From Mallotus nudiflorus (Eukaryota; Streptophyta; Magnoliopsida; Malpighiales; Euphorbiaceae), in assembly GCA_947683625.1 (NCBI GenBank), contig CANTUR010000242.1:1101872-1165871 (forward strand): a stretch of DNA of 64,000 bases, written 5' to 3'. The notes beneath the pieces were generated by a model that saw only the letters and a list, made by a program, of their open reading frames with translations, did no database searches and was not told where the DNA came from. Each line of letters starts with the position of its first letter. The stretch's first letter is position 1. This document shows, one piece after another, positions 1 to 9,277 of the stretch. A program made the translations under genes and the position numbers.

Positions 1-1
1 T

Positions 2-496
2 CCAACAATTTCTAACTTATTTGAAATTGAGAGTTTGGATCTTTCAAACAACAACTTGCAAGGGAAATTGCCTCCTCAACTTACTAACTTGTACTATCTG
101 TCGGTTTTCAATGTGTCATATAATAATTTATCAGGAAAGACACCTGATAGGGTTGCTCAATTTGCAACATTTGATGAAAGTAGCTACAAAGGAAATCCTT
201 CCCTTTGTGGATGGCCACTGCCAAAAACTTGCGACGAAACAGAATCACCTTCATTAATATCAAGAACTTCACCACAAAATGATGAAGGCAATGACTTCAT
301 GGACATGGATGTTTTCTCTATAAGTTTTGGGATAGCTTACGTTATGGTTTTGTTGGGAATAGCTGCAGTTCTTTACATAAATCCATATTGGCGGAGAGTG
401 TGGTTTTACTACATTCAGGTCAGCATGGAGAATTGCTACTATTTTATAATCGACAATCTCTACTATAGATTTAAGTTTTATAGGCTTTGTAAGTGA
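2..496 (+). CDS. LRR receptor-like protein (RLP), C-terminal end, partial
   Basis: Open frame from the window edge to a TGA at 494-496; the 5' part lies outside the window. The translation holds the last leucine-rich repeats (SLDLSNNNLQG, then FNVSYNNLSGKTPD) and the juxtamembrane cap typical of plant RLPs (GNPSLCGWPLP followed by a Cys). An acidic stretch and one membrane helix follow (about residues 95-117, FSISFGIAYVMVLLGIAAVLY). The tail is short and has the NPYWRR-WFYYI motif seen in Arabidopsis RLP1/13/14/15-type proteins. There is no kinase domain. Such proteins sit in the plasma membrane and signal through co-receptors such as SOBIR1; that role is family knowledge, not seen here. The terminal exon looks intact. 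A decayed relative at 18.8-19.3 kb suggests an RLP-rich neighbourhood. Confidence 0.9.
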   Translation, partial: PTISNLFEIESLDLSNNNLQGKLPPQLTNLYYLSVFNVSYNNLSGKTPDRVAQFATFDESSYKGNPSLCGWPLPKTCDETESPSLISRTSPQNDEGNDFMDMDVFSISFGIAYVMVLLGIAAVLYINPYWRRVWFYYIQVSMENCYYFIIDNLYYRFKFYRLCK

Positions 497-2062
497 ATTT
501 CTGTTTGGTTATGTTAAAAATATGTCCTAAATAATTATTGTTGGCTCCAATATCAGAGTGATGATTTCTGCTATATATTCCAAATTTATAATTCCATTCC
601 AACTCTAAAGCTCTTAAGATAGTGCACATTGAATATCAACTATATTTTTCACGTTACATTTAATAGTAGAACAACATGTGATTTACTACCATTGCTGCTC
701 TATAAAATTTGTTAATTTTCAAGTATTGTAAATAAGACATAGATGTGTAGGGTTCAAATTAAAGGGCCAAAAAAGACACTAGGAATGACTTGCAGAAAGA
801 ATGAGTTGTAATGATTCAGGTCATTGTAAAGCATGTCAATCAACTACTTCTAATTTAATTTCAAAAAGGAAAGAAAGAAAAAACAAGAATTCTGTATGTA
901 GATAGTGTTAATTTTAATCATAATTATAAACTCTATATATCTTTAAAACTGAACATTTTTCATACGACAATAAAAAATTTGAAAAAAAATAAAAACTAAT
1001 TTGAATGTGCATATTAATCATTAAATAGAAAAAGGATAATGATACCAATTATTCTGAACTATAGGTCATCAACTTCATCTATATTTGAAGTTGTATCAAT
1101 TTATACCGTTAATTATTTAATTTATTTCAAATATATTCAATGTTCAATTGGTATGTATCATTACTAACATGGCTATCTAATGAAGCATGGTAAACTGATA
1201 GCATTCTGATAAATTAGTCTCCTACTATCGTCAGCTATGGACTCCTTATATTTAATATATAATTGATAATAGCTGAAGTAGGAGGTGTTTACTCTTTCTC
1301 GCATCCAAAAAAAATAGTGTCCCTAAAATCTGTTTTTAGGATTTGACTTATTCTTAGATTTTGAGCAATCCTTACTTAAGTTTTCAAATGTCAATTCAGA
1401 GTCTTAGTTTCTAAAATTCTTAAGTGCAGAGTAATGTTATTCTTAGCATTTCTTTGAGGCATCAAAATGCAGCCTCTCTTAGAACTACGCAAGGAGGAAC
1501 AATGGTGACATATGATGGAATGTTGAAGAAACTGGCAACTGTAGCATGTCTTAGCCGAGTTTTGTCCGACCAATTCTATGAGGATTGAGGAATAAAAGGG
1601 TAAATTGTATCTGTCGCCCTTCACTTTAAATGTGATTCTCATTAACCATTGTAATGCCTAAATTTCAATCTATATCATAGAATTATAACACTAAAATCCC
1701 ATAAAATCCTTTTTACTTTATTTTAAAAAACAAATCATTACATATTGTAAAAACTATCCTTAAGCCCACTTTGCTTTTTTTTTTTTTTTTTTAACTTTGG
1801 AGATGTCTGGTTTAATTGATTTAAATAGTTTATTATGCGTTTGGTGAAATTTCAAAATAAGAAGCTAATTGCCATTTTTATTCAAAACAATTATAGATTA
1901 AGTCAGTTCCATTTTTGGAGTTCTTTCTTATTACTAATAGCTAATTTAAATTTACTTTTTGTTTGTACTATTTTAACTGCTTTTAAATTAAATTTATATG
2001 ATTAATTTTTTATAATTCATGATAAAGTAATTACAATTAAATAATTATAACATTTATATCTA
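497..2062. other. AT-rich region downstream of the RLP gene, no gene seen
   Basis: This holds the presumed 3' UTR of the RLP gene and then AT-rich DNA with homopolymer runs (poly-T near 1776-1791). Short open frames, for example 1391-1642 on the minus strand, show no recognisable domain. Confidence 0.6.
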
Positions 2063-2180
2063 TCTATACTATATAAAAGTATGAATAGAGGGAAAACTTT
2101 TTTGGACAAAAATAGACAACTACTTTTTATATATTCACAAAAATAATGTTAATTTGATTTTCAAAACTTTTTAGAATTGA
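2063..2180 (+). mobile_element. possible Helitron 5' end (plus orientation), truncated
   Basis: At 2063 the sequence TCTATACTATATAAAAGTAT follows an A. This resembles the 5' terminus of many plant Helitrons (A then TC, followed by a TATATAAAAGTA-type stretch). No matching 3' hairpin plus CTRR in the same orientation was found before the foldback element at 2728, so the copy would be a fragment. Resemblance only. Confidence 0.3.
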
Positions 2181-2727
2181 TGAGAATAGATTTAGTTTGT
2201 ATTTTTTAAAATTTCCAAATTTATATTTAAAAATAGTATAGATTTAAATAAAAAGAGAATAATTATATTGTATTTTTTATCAAATTTAAATAAATACATA
2301 AATTATTAAATTAGTATAAGCTTCATATTTATTTTAATTTAATTATAGACAAAAATAATATTCCTCTTCCATATTGATTTTTATATTCTATAATTATATT
2401 ATATTTTTTATTTTTCATGTACAATGTTTAAAACTATCACTATGTGAACATTTTTAAACAATTATTTTTAATGTTAGTATTCTTTTTTATAATAACTATG
2501 AATTATTATCAATGATATATAGTATTTATTACTAACAATTTATTTTATTAATATTATAAATTATCTTTATTTTTAATAAAAAAAACTAACATAAATTATA
2601 TATTTAATAATTATTTTAACTTGAGAAAAAAACTAATAATTTAATATATTCAAATAGTGGGGACAAAGGTTATCTTGACAATTTACATCAGTTAACGACA
2701 ATTTGGATGGAAAATTTAACAGAAAAA

Positions 2728-3186
2728 TTAAATAGTATATGTATACAAAATAAAAGGAAGAAAGTATGTGAACGGGCAGGTAGTGTTAGATGGTAAAATG
2801 GAGGAGGTATATTGTAATTTATCTTAAATAATAATTTATTATCTTTAAACTTATGTATTATCAACATTTTTAGTAGAAATCGTTTAGAAATGAGTTTGTT
2901 ATGTTAATATATTGTTAATATATATTAAATATTGAAATATATTAATTAAATTTTTATACATTGATTAAATAATAATTATATATTAATAATAAATTTATAT
3001 TAATTATAAATTATATATATAATTTGTACTAATAATGTTGATAATACATAGGTTTAACGGTAATAAATTATTATTTAAGGTAAATTACAATCTACCTCCT
3101 CTATTTTACCATATAACATGACCTGCCCTTGACATTTAAAATTCACATACTTTCCCCCTTTTATTTTGTATGCATATACTGTTTAA
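2728..3186. repeat. foldback/MITE-like element with long inverted arms
   Basis: The left arm (about 2728-2841) and right arm (about 3061-3186) are inverted copies of each other. They share the outer TTAAA-AGTATATG-ATACAAAATAAAAG and the inner GGTAAAAT-GAGGAGGTA-ATTGTAATTTA-CTTAAATAATAATTTATTA pattern. Arms are ~115-125 bp and the AT-rich spacer is ~220 bp, with no coding capacity. The right arm carries a small insertion relative to the left. I could not find a convincing target duplication. The right edge abuts the candidate Helitron terminus at 3187. Confidence 0.7.
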
Positions 3187-3215
3187 CTAGTTGATTATCC
3201 AGCGCGATGGGCGGG
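3187..3215 (-). mobile_element. candidate Helitron 3' terminus 1
   Basis: Read on the minus strand, a GC-rich imperfect 7+3+7 palindrome (plus 3199-3215) is followed 8 nt later by CTAG (plus 3190-3187) and then a T. That is the Helitron 3' signature: hairpin, then CTRR, inserted 5' to T. Two stem positions are mispaired, so it is decayed. An element in this orientation would extend to higher coordinates, over the ERD6-like and LPP fragments. Its 5' end was not located. Confidence 0.5.
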
Positions 3216-4080
3216 TAAGTTTTGTTCAATAATGTATCTTTATCTTCACAGCCAGACCCACTGAAGCTACCTCAATAAGTTTTCCAGCTACATGTGAGAG
3301 TTACATGATACATTATGTGGTTCAACATCTTACCAATTGGCTTAATTATCATATATAATCCTAATAGGCTCATGCTCAAATGCCTAATGTATCTTTTAAC
3401 CCTTTTTCAAATAATTCAATTACTCAGGTACAGCTTAAAGAACTAAAGCAAAAATAACAATTGCGTAACTTAAAGAGCAACCTGAGTCCTCAAGCTCTCA
3501 TCCATCAATATAATCATGAAACTACTGCAGCTCATGAACTCAGCAACACAAGGACAACCAAAACCATGGTAACTATAGAGAACATGCCAACTGAAATTCA
3601 GGATATATGATGAGTCAGATGCCAAAGTCACGTTGGTAAATTACACTGTACATTAATAAGATAACGCAACTTTCTTTTGTCAGATAGGTAAAAACAATAA
3701 ATAAATAAATATGAGAGCATTGATCCAGTAATCCTTTTTAAATTGTGATAATCATCAGATATGACACATAAAATGTCTTTCTGCAAAACTTAGATTAGTA
3801 AAGCACAGAATTATAAATTATATTTTATAAATTTTTCTATATTTACCGATGCATTTAAATACTTTGACACAACCAAAAACTGCAATGTGAGCCAATAGAC
3901 AAGTTACTTCCATATTTTTGTAACGATGCAGGCAACTTTTTGCAAGATTATCAATCGTATGCCACAAAGCAAAACTAATTTTTGTATTTTTTCCCCTCTC
4001 CGTAGCCCTAGATAACTTAGGCAAAAATAGTAGTTTATCCCTAACTTTTTAATCCTACTATGCTAGACAGAAGGAAGATA

Positions 4081-5482
4081 AAGATTACCTTGTCCAAGAA
4101 TTAAGATGCCATTTGCACCCAACGATGCAAAATCTTGAATCTTTTCACCAGCGAAAATTGCATGAATAACTACCAAACATAACAAAGAGAAAATAAGTCT
4201 AAATATAAGAAGAGAAAGAAAACTGTAAAGAATAAGAACGATGGCTTATGGCACTTATATTACCAAAGGAATAAGCTCATTGTTTAACATGAAAATTTTT
4301 AAATTCTACATTTTGACCTGGATTACCAAAAATTATTTTTTTTAATAATTGAAACCTCATGTCTAGCATTGCAGGTAGTTACATTGCCAAAAAAAAAAGA
4401 TCACAAATTGAAACCTCATGTCAAACTTTTGAGTAGTGCAGAGTGTCTTAAAGGAAATGCATTAACATTGCAGGTAGATTTACCAGGATTCCTAAAACAA
4501 CCATCATAGGTACAACTCAAGCAACAAATTGTGTGCCTGGTTTACAGAGAGATCATAAAAGCAAATTCAGGTGATGGCAAAAAATGCAGTATAGAGTTGT
4601 TAACAGTTTCAGTAACTTACCTAGGAATGAAAGAAGCACCAGTTATGAAGCAGCCCAGGAATGTACCAGCTGCAGAAACTTTCACACATGCAAAAGCATA
4701 TTTAGTAATCACTTGAAAATTTCTGTCAATGTATAATCTTGGAAAATTAAAAAGTTCGTGAGATACATACAATTATCAGTGGTTTTCTTCCAGATTTGTC
4801 CATCAATAGTGCTCCTACTGCTATTATAGGAACCTGAAACAATTTTGTTAGATGGGTCAAAACTTGCAATAGAAAATCAAGGAACTATATTGATGATTTT
4901 TTCTTATCCTGACAGCAGCCAAAGCATAAACTATTGCTCCAACTGTGTCGGATGAAAATCCTGCAGGTTTCACAGTAGAATTAAGAATCAACAGGATAAA
5001 GCAAGAACTAATAACATATTAACAACTAAGACTAAAAGAGGAAAAGGAAATGATTTTTACCAGCAGAAACAAAGATTGGACTAACAGATTGCTGTCAATT
5101 CCTACAGATTGCTGGCATATCATTATTACCATGTCAATCTGGACATTATGGTCAAGTTTACAAGATATCAGAAAACATGAAAAAAGTTGCATGGATAACA
5201 ACATAAACACATCAAACGTTTTAATTACTCCACAGGATAAGCAATTTACTTACACATACAAAACGAATGTATTGTCTTTGAAATAAATCAAGAATTCCAG
5301 CTTTGTGAGGGAATTGAAGAGTCTGAATATAGTCCTATCAGGAAACAGAAATAGTTAGTTTCTAAGCTGCATTTCGTATATCTGATTTGATGGACTTTCA
5401 AGTTAGAGCAAGAAGAGTACTTCAATTTCAGCTGCTTCTCGATTTACATCAATATCTTTGCCTCTAAGTTTTGGCAGTGCAA
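4081..5482 (-). pseudogene. ERD6-like sugar transporter fragment (captured, decayed)
   Basis: Minus-strand exons in gene order encode consecutive pieces of a plant ERD6-like (MFS, vacuolar monosaccharide) transporter. 5482-5421 gives LRGKDIDVNREAAEIE. 5334-5260 gives DYIQTLQ...AGILDLFQRQYIRF. 5138-5061 gives the helix with the QQ pair (MICQQSVGI), then shifts frame to SPIFVSAG. 4960-4909 gives GFSSDTVGAIVYALAAVR. 4833-4771 gives the MDKSGRKPL loop, which matches the MFS D-x5-GR signature. 4679-4621 gives AAGTFLGCFITGASF. A weaker possible exon (DFASLGANGILIL) is at 4167-4081. Lesions are a frameshift in the QQ exon, a lost GT donor after the 4909 exon, and no N-terminal half. It cannot make a transporter. 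Exon identity is strong; the cause (capture) is inferred. Confidence 0.8.
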
Positions 5483-5505
5483 CTTTGAGAAAAAGAAGTG
5501 AGTCC

Positions 5506-5641
5506 TGTTATCCAGATTGAGATGTCCATTATAAAATGGTGCCTTTGGTAGAGGGCGAGGGGGAACTGAATATTCTGACACTTTTGCCTTCAATATTGCG
5601 GAGCCTCTTAGATGGACAAAGGGTGAAGTCATATCTTTCAT
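5506..5641 (-). other. unidentified open segment between the LPP and ERD6-like fragments
   Basis: An open minus frame (MKDMTSPFVHLRGSAILKAK and onward, proline-rich near PPRPLPKAP) lies just upstream of the first ERD6-like exon. I do not recognise it. It matches neither lipid phosphate phosphatases nor sugar transporters as I know them. It may be a captured exon of another gene or chance open frame. Confidence 0.3.
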
Positions 5642-5880
5642 CCTTTGCAGCTTCCTCTGTGTGTTCTGCTCATGGAAGTTAAATTAACTCTTAAGCAATT
5701 AGATTATTGTTTGGAGATCACAGAAAAACAGGGAAGATAAGAATTTTTCTAACAAAATCAATATATAGCGGATATCAGGCTGGTAGCAACCTTTAAGAGC
5801 AAAACATACCACCTCTACTTACATGGTGAATTGATAAGCTATCATTCACACATGTTATCAAACATTTGGCATGCAATACA

Positions 5881-6382
5881 TGGCCCATCCAACTGCATTT
5901 TTAATTGCATCGGATATGACAGCAGTAATCAACACGGATTCCGAAATTAACAAATCAATATTCACTTCCATATTGTTTCAGGATTTCGAGAATTGATCAA
6001 AATATTGCATATAGTATAGAATTACCTAAAATGCTGTGGTGCAGATCATAAACATCTCTTTGTCGCATACAAAAGAAAATAAATATTGCAAAAGGAAACA
6101 AAACTGCATACAACTGCCCATCAAAATCCAAAAGAAAAAAAAAAGGCCACTAATCATAATTAAAATCAAAAGGGTATTAATAAATGTATTAAAACTTGTT
6201 GAATTCTGAAGAAGCAAAAACTTACCGGCACAGACCATGTAGGCACTGTGTTGTCCTGGAATGGATATCTAAGGTCTTGCATCATATCTTTACCAACGAA
6301 CCAATGAAAAGGATGGATGACACAGAGAATAATCTCTATAACAATAAGTAGCAGTAAGATAAGCCAGTCGTCCATATGGTTT
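5881..6382 (-). pseudogene. lipid phosphate phosphatase (LPP, PAP2 family) N-terminal fragment
   Basis: Three minus-strand exons with usable splice sites match the start of plant LPP1/LPP2-type phosphatidate phosphatases. 6382-6226 gives HMDDWLILLLLIVIEI, then HPFHWFVGKDMM and DNTVPTWSVP (first membrane helix). 6113-6026 gives LFPFAIFIFF and RDVYDLHHSILG. 5945-5881 gives VLITAVISDAIKNAVG. Family members continue with an RPRPDFFWRC motif and the catalytic KX6RP, PSGH and SRX5H motifs. Here the reading runs into WAMYCMP and nothing further is found, so all catalytic residues are missing. The upstream stretch to ~6600 may be its captured 5' region. Downstream it is joined directly to the ERD6-like exons, giving a potential chimeric transcript. 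Confidence 0.82.
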
Positions 6383-6646
6383 CTGGAATCATCAAAAAAG
6401 GCTTGACAAAAGTTTACAGATGCTGAATCAAATCTCGGAAAGGGGAAAACGTTACAAAAGAGATATCAGAATAAAGAAAAGAAACTTCAACGCAGGAAAA
6501 TTAAAAGCAGTGGAAGACGTTGCAAAGAAGACAATACATCAAATACCGAAACACTGAAAACACATCAGCAAAGAGAAACAGGAAAAATGAGATTTGAGGT
6601 GCCACATGGACGAAGCAAATAGTTTAGGCATTGGTTTTCTTGTATA

Positions 6647-6674
6647 CTAGTCATCATCCCACACAATGCGCAGG
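6647..6674 (-). mobile_element. candidate Helitron 3' terminus 2
   Basis: On the minus strand a 7+3+7 hairpin (plus 6658-6674, CCTGCGC-ATT-GTGTGGG) is fully pairable if G-T wobbles are allowed. It is followed 7 nt later by CTAG (plus 6650-6647) and a T. It shares loop, spacing and end with the terminus at 3187, so both probably belong to one Helitron family in the same orientation. Confidence 0.6.
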
Positions 6675-7853
6675 TTATATATTTTTATTATTATTATTTA
6701 ATTTTTTTTATTTGTTTTGTTAATTTGGTTTGTTATAATGCTAATTATTTGGTACCTTCTAAGCCAATCCAGTGGCATTAACATGAAGAAATTAAAAAAA
6801 AATAAAATAAAATAAAATAAACCAAGTTTTCTACTTGTTATTTCCTTGGAGCTTGAGATTTGAAACGCTGCCAAGAAATATGTCAACACCCATATTTTCT
6901 ACCGAAATTTCCCTGCCATTAAACGATAAAGATTAGGCATCAATGAAGCTGACTATATCAAATCATGAAGGATGAAGACAGATATACTAACCCAATGTGC
7001 TAAAGATTGAAAACTGCTTCTTCTTCTTGTTTGATAGATCAGTTTCAGTTTCATTGTTTTTTCTTCATCAGTTTGATCATGGCCGAGGCAATAGTGGGAC
7101 AGGCATTTCTCTCCACTCTTTTTAAGAGAAGTCATATGTTAAACAGATATATATGTATATATTAAAAAACAATTCTCATTAATATGTTAAAAAGTAAAAA
7201 ATGAAAAAAAAATATAAAAATTAAATAAATATAGTTAGAAATATGAGAAGTCAAAAAATATAAAAATTAATGCTCATTAATATGTTGTAAAATGCTATTC
7301 ATGTAAGCATTATCAGCAGCCTATCTTAATGTTTGATGCTGTAACACTCCAAAATGACAGTGGGGAGGGTGGACCTTTCTTTTTTTTTCGCAAAATGCAG
7401 ATGGGACACATTAGGTGAAAATTCTGTCAACTGGTGTATATAGACATCAAAACAAAGAATGGCAACCACTGGGCAATGAGTTCTTTGGTTTGGAGACTGC
7501 ACGACTCATTTGAACATCCCAGCAAAAAAGATGTCAATTTAGTCAGAAATATTATATTTTGCAATAATTGTTCACTATCTAAGAGATTATTCACCACGTG
7601 AATCCTTGGATTGGATGACCAGGAATCTTACTCTTAACTAAATTAGGCAGGTATAAAAGATGCAGGGGATCATCAGCAGAGTTTTAGTGCAAATGCTAAC
7701 ATTTCAGAACTTCAAAATTATCTAACGGGTGCACATCAGTGCGAAAATCATGAATGCAAGACATGTGAAACTGATAGCTCGAAAGGGTCTGCAAATAGTG
7801 CTATCAAAATGCAGAGCATAACCTCTGCCAACATAGAAACAGGAAATAATTAC

Positions 7854-8125
7854 CTTTGTTATCTAAACACTATTAGTGAAATCAAGCTCATCAGGATTAA
7901 TTTCATATTCTGGAACTTCACCCGCATGATTGACATGCATGGGAGCCGTCTAAGTAAATAATAACCAAGACAATATAAAAGACACATGAGTCAGCAAAAA
8001 TTACAGGCACATGACATGTAAGGCAACTGAAACAGAAACTCAAGACATACCAGAGGCTTTGCACCACGCTTCTCCAACAACTTGATCACATCATGGTTTT
8101 TATAGCATATAACATCTGCAAGAGG
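7854..8125 (-). pseudogene. VIK/integrin-linked-kinase-type ankyrin kinase fragment
   Basis: Two minus-strand exons match the segment linking the ankyrin repeats to the kinase domain of plant VH1-interacting kinase/ILK-type Raf-like MAP3Ks. 8125-8051 gives exactly 25 codons (PLADVICYKNHDVIKLLEKR then GAKPL), the last ankyrin repeat. 7949-7854 gives APMHVNHAGEVPEYEINPDE, then LDFTNSV, a TAG stop, and ITKG. In the family an Asp sits where the stop is. Splice sites are canonical on both exons. Ankyrin repeats upstream and the kinase domain downstream are absent, so no kinase activity can be encoded. Same strand as the other captured fragments. Confidence 0.82.
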
Positions 8126-8520
8126 CTGTGTAAGCAACCACGCTTCTCAATTTGAAATGAAACGACCAACGAAATGAATGCTGCAATGAAATGAATCCAC
8201 TTGAAGGCTGGAGTTGTTTCAATTCACCTCAGTTTCCACGTCTTTCGAATGCTTCAACTGAAATGAAATGAATCGACAGATTTGAAAACCAACTAAGTAA
8301 TTTATTGCCTTTTTCTTAACCTGCTTGCAGCTCAATACACAACGGAAGAGGGGAAACTCAAAAAGCATAGAGTCACCAACGGAAAAGCTAAATTGGGCTC
8401 TCAACATCTCAGCTGCTAGCTGGTAAAAGTTAAAGACTTCTCCATGGTGTTTTCAACAGACACATGGCACAATCTAAGCACAATTGAGATGAGGTGGTAA
8501 AATTCATGCACTTATATATA

Positions 8521-8547
8521 TTAGCATTTGGCTCGTGCCATGCGCAG
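8521..8547 (-). mobile_element. weak candidate Helitron 3' terminus 3
   Basis: On the minus strand an imperfect GC-rich hairpin (plus ~8531-8547, around CTGCGC-ATG-GCACGAG) is followed by a short spacer and CTAA (plus 8524-8521), then T. If real, it would be the 3' end of an element carrying the Argonaute, GSNOR and tafazzin fragments at 13-16.6 kb, later split by the solo LTR. The stem needs a bulge, so confidence is low. Confidence 0.3.
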
Positions 8548-9277
8548 AATGTTATTTTATGTGAAAAATATTTTATTTTACATGGAAAAATATTAAATTT
8601 TAATATTAATAAAAAAAATGTTCGCATGCTGCACAAATTTAATTTATTTGTTTAAATGAATTTTTTTTTACAATATTCATTACATATTTGATGTTCATTG
8701 ATGTTTATTAAAAATTATTTCATATGTAATTGCGCGGAATGTTTATTAAGAAGTTTTTAAAATTTATTTTTTGATATATTTTTTTTGATAAAAAGTTAAA
8801 TTATTTTTGAATAAATAGAAACAATAAAGTTTATATAAAGTGTTTATGTATATTTAAAATGAAGAATTTCTACTCAAATTTGAGAAATGTAGTATATTTT
8901 TATACTATAATAAATTTCTTTATTATTCTAAATTTTTAAATCAAATGTACCATATTTAAAAATAACTCTACAATTTTTCAAAAGATTTAAATGGTTTGGA
9001 TTTTATTCTTATTTTATCAATTAATTTCTCCTTTTTCTTCATAACAAATATTGAAATTTATTTTTTTGTAGCATTGCACGTATCATAGCATGTATCTTGT
9101 TGAGCTATTTTTTCCATATCCTCTTTTCTTAATATGCAGTATGTATTTTCTTCTTGTGTTTCATTTGTGTGCATAATCTTTACATCTCTATGATGTAAAT
9201 TGTATATATATAAGATTCCGTTCATTTTTATGGTCCCTAGATAACTATCCTTTCATTGTAGATTCTCACATTAAAAT
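8548..9277. other. AT-rich intergenic DNA, nothing recognised
   Basis: Long A/T runs and no open frame with a recognisable domain. It ends at the AAAAT target duplication of the solo LTR. Confidence 0.6.

Larger units (their letters stand above)
3187..8520 (-). mobile_element. Helitron-like gene-capture block A (ERD6-like, LPP and VIK fragments)
   Basis: Three host-gene fragments lie here in the same orientation, each with recognisable exons separated by introns: VIK/ILK-type kinase (7854-8125), lipid phosphate phosphatase (5881-6382) and ERD6-like sugar transporter (about 4080-5482). Candidate Helitron 3' ends are at 3187 and 6647, so this is probably two elements side by side or one nested in the other. 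No transposase (Rep/helicase) sequence was seen, so any element is non-autonomous. Introns rule out capture from mRNA. Outer limits are provisional because no clean 5' TC end was identified. A Pack-MULE origin is an alternative but no long terminal inverted repeat was found. Confidence 0.5.
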
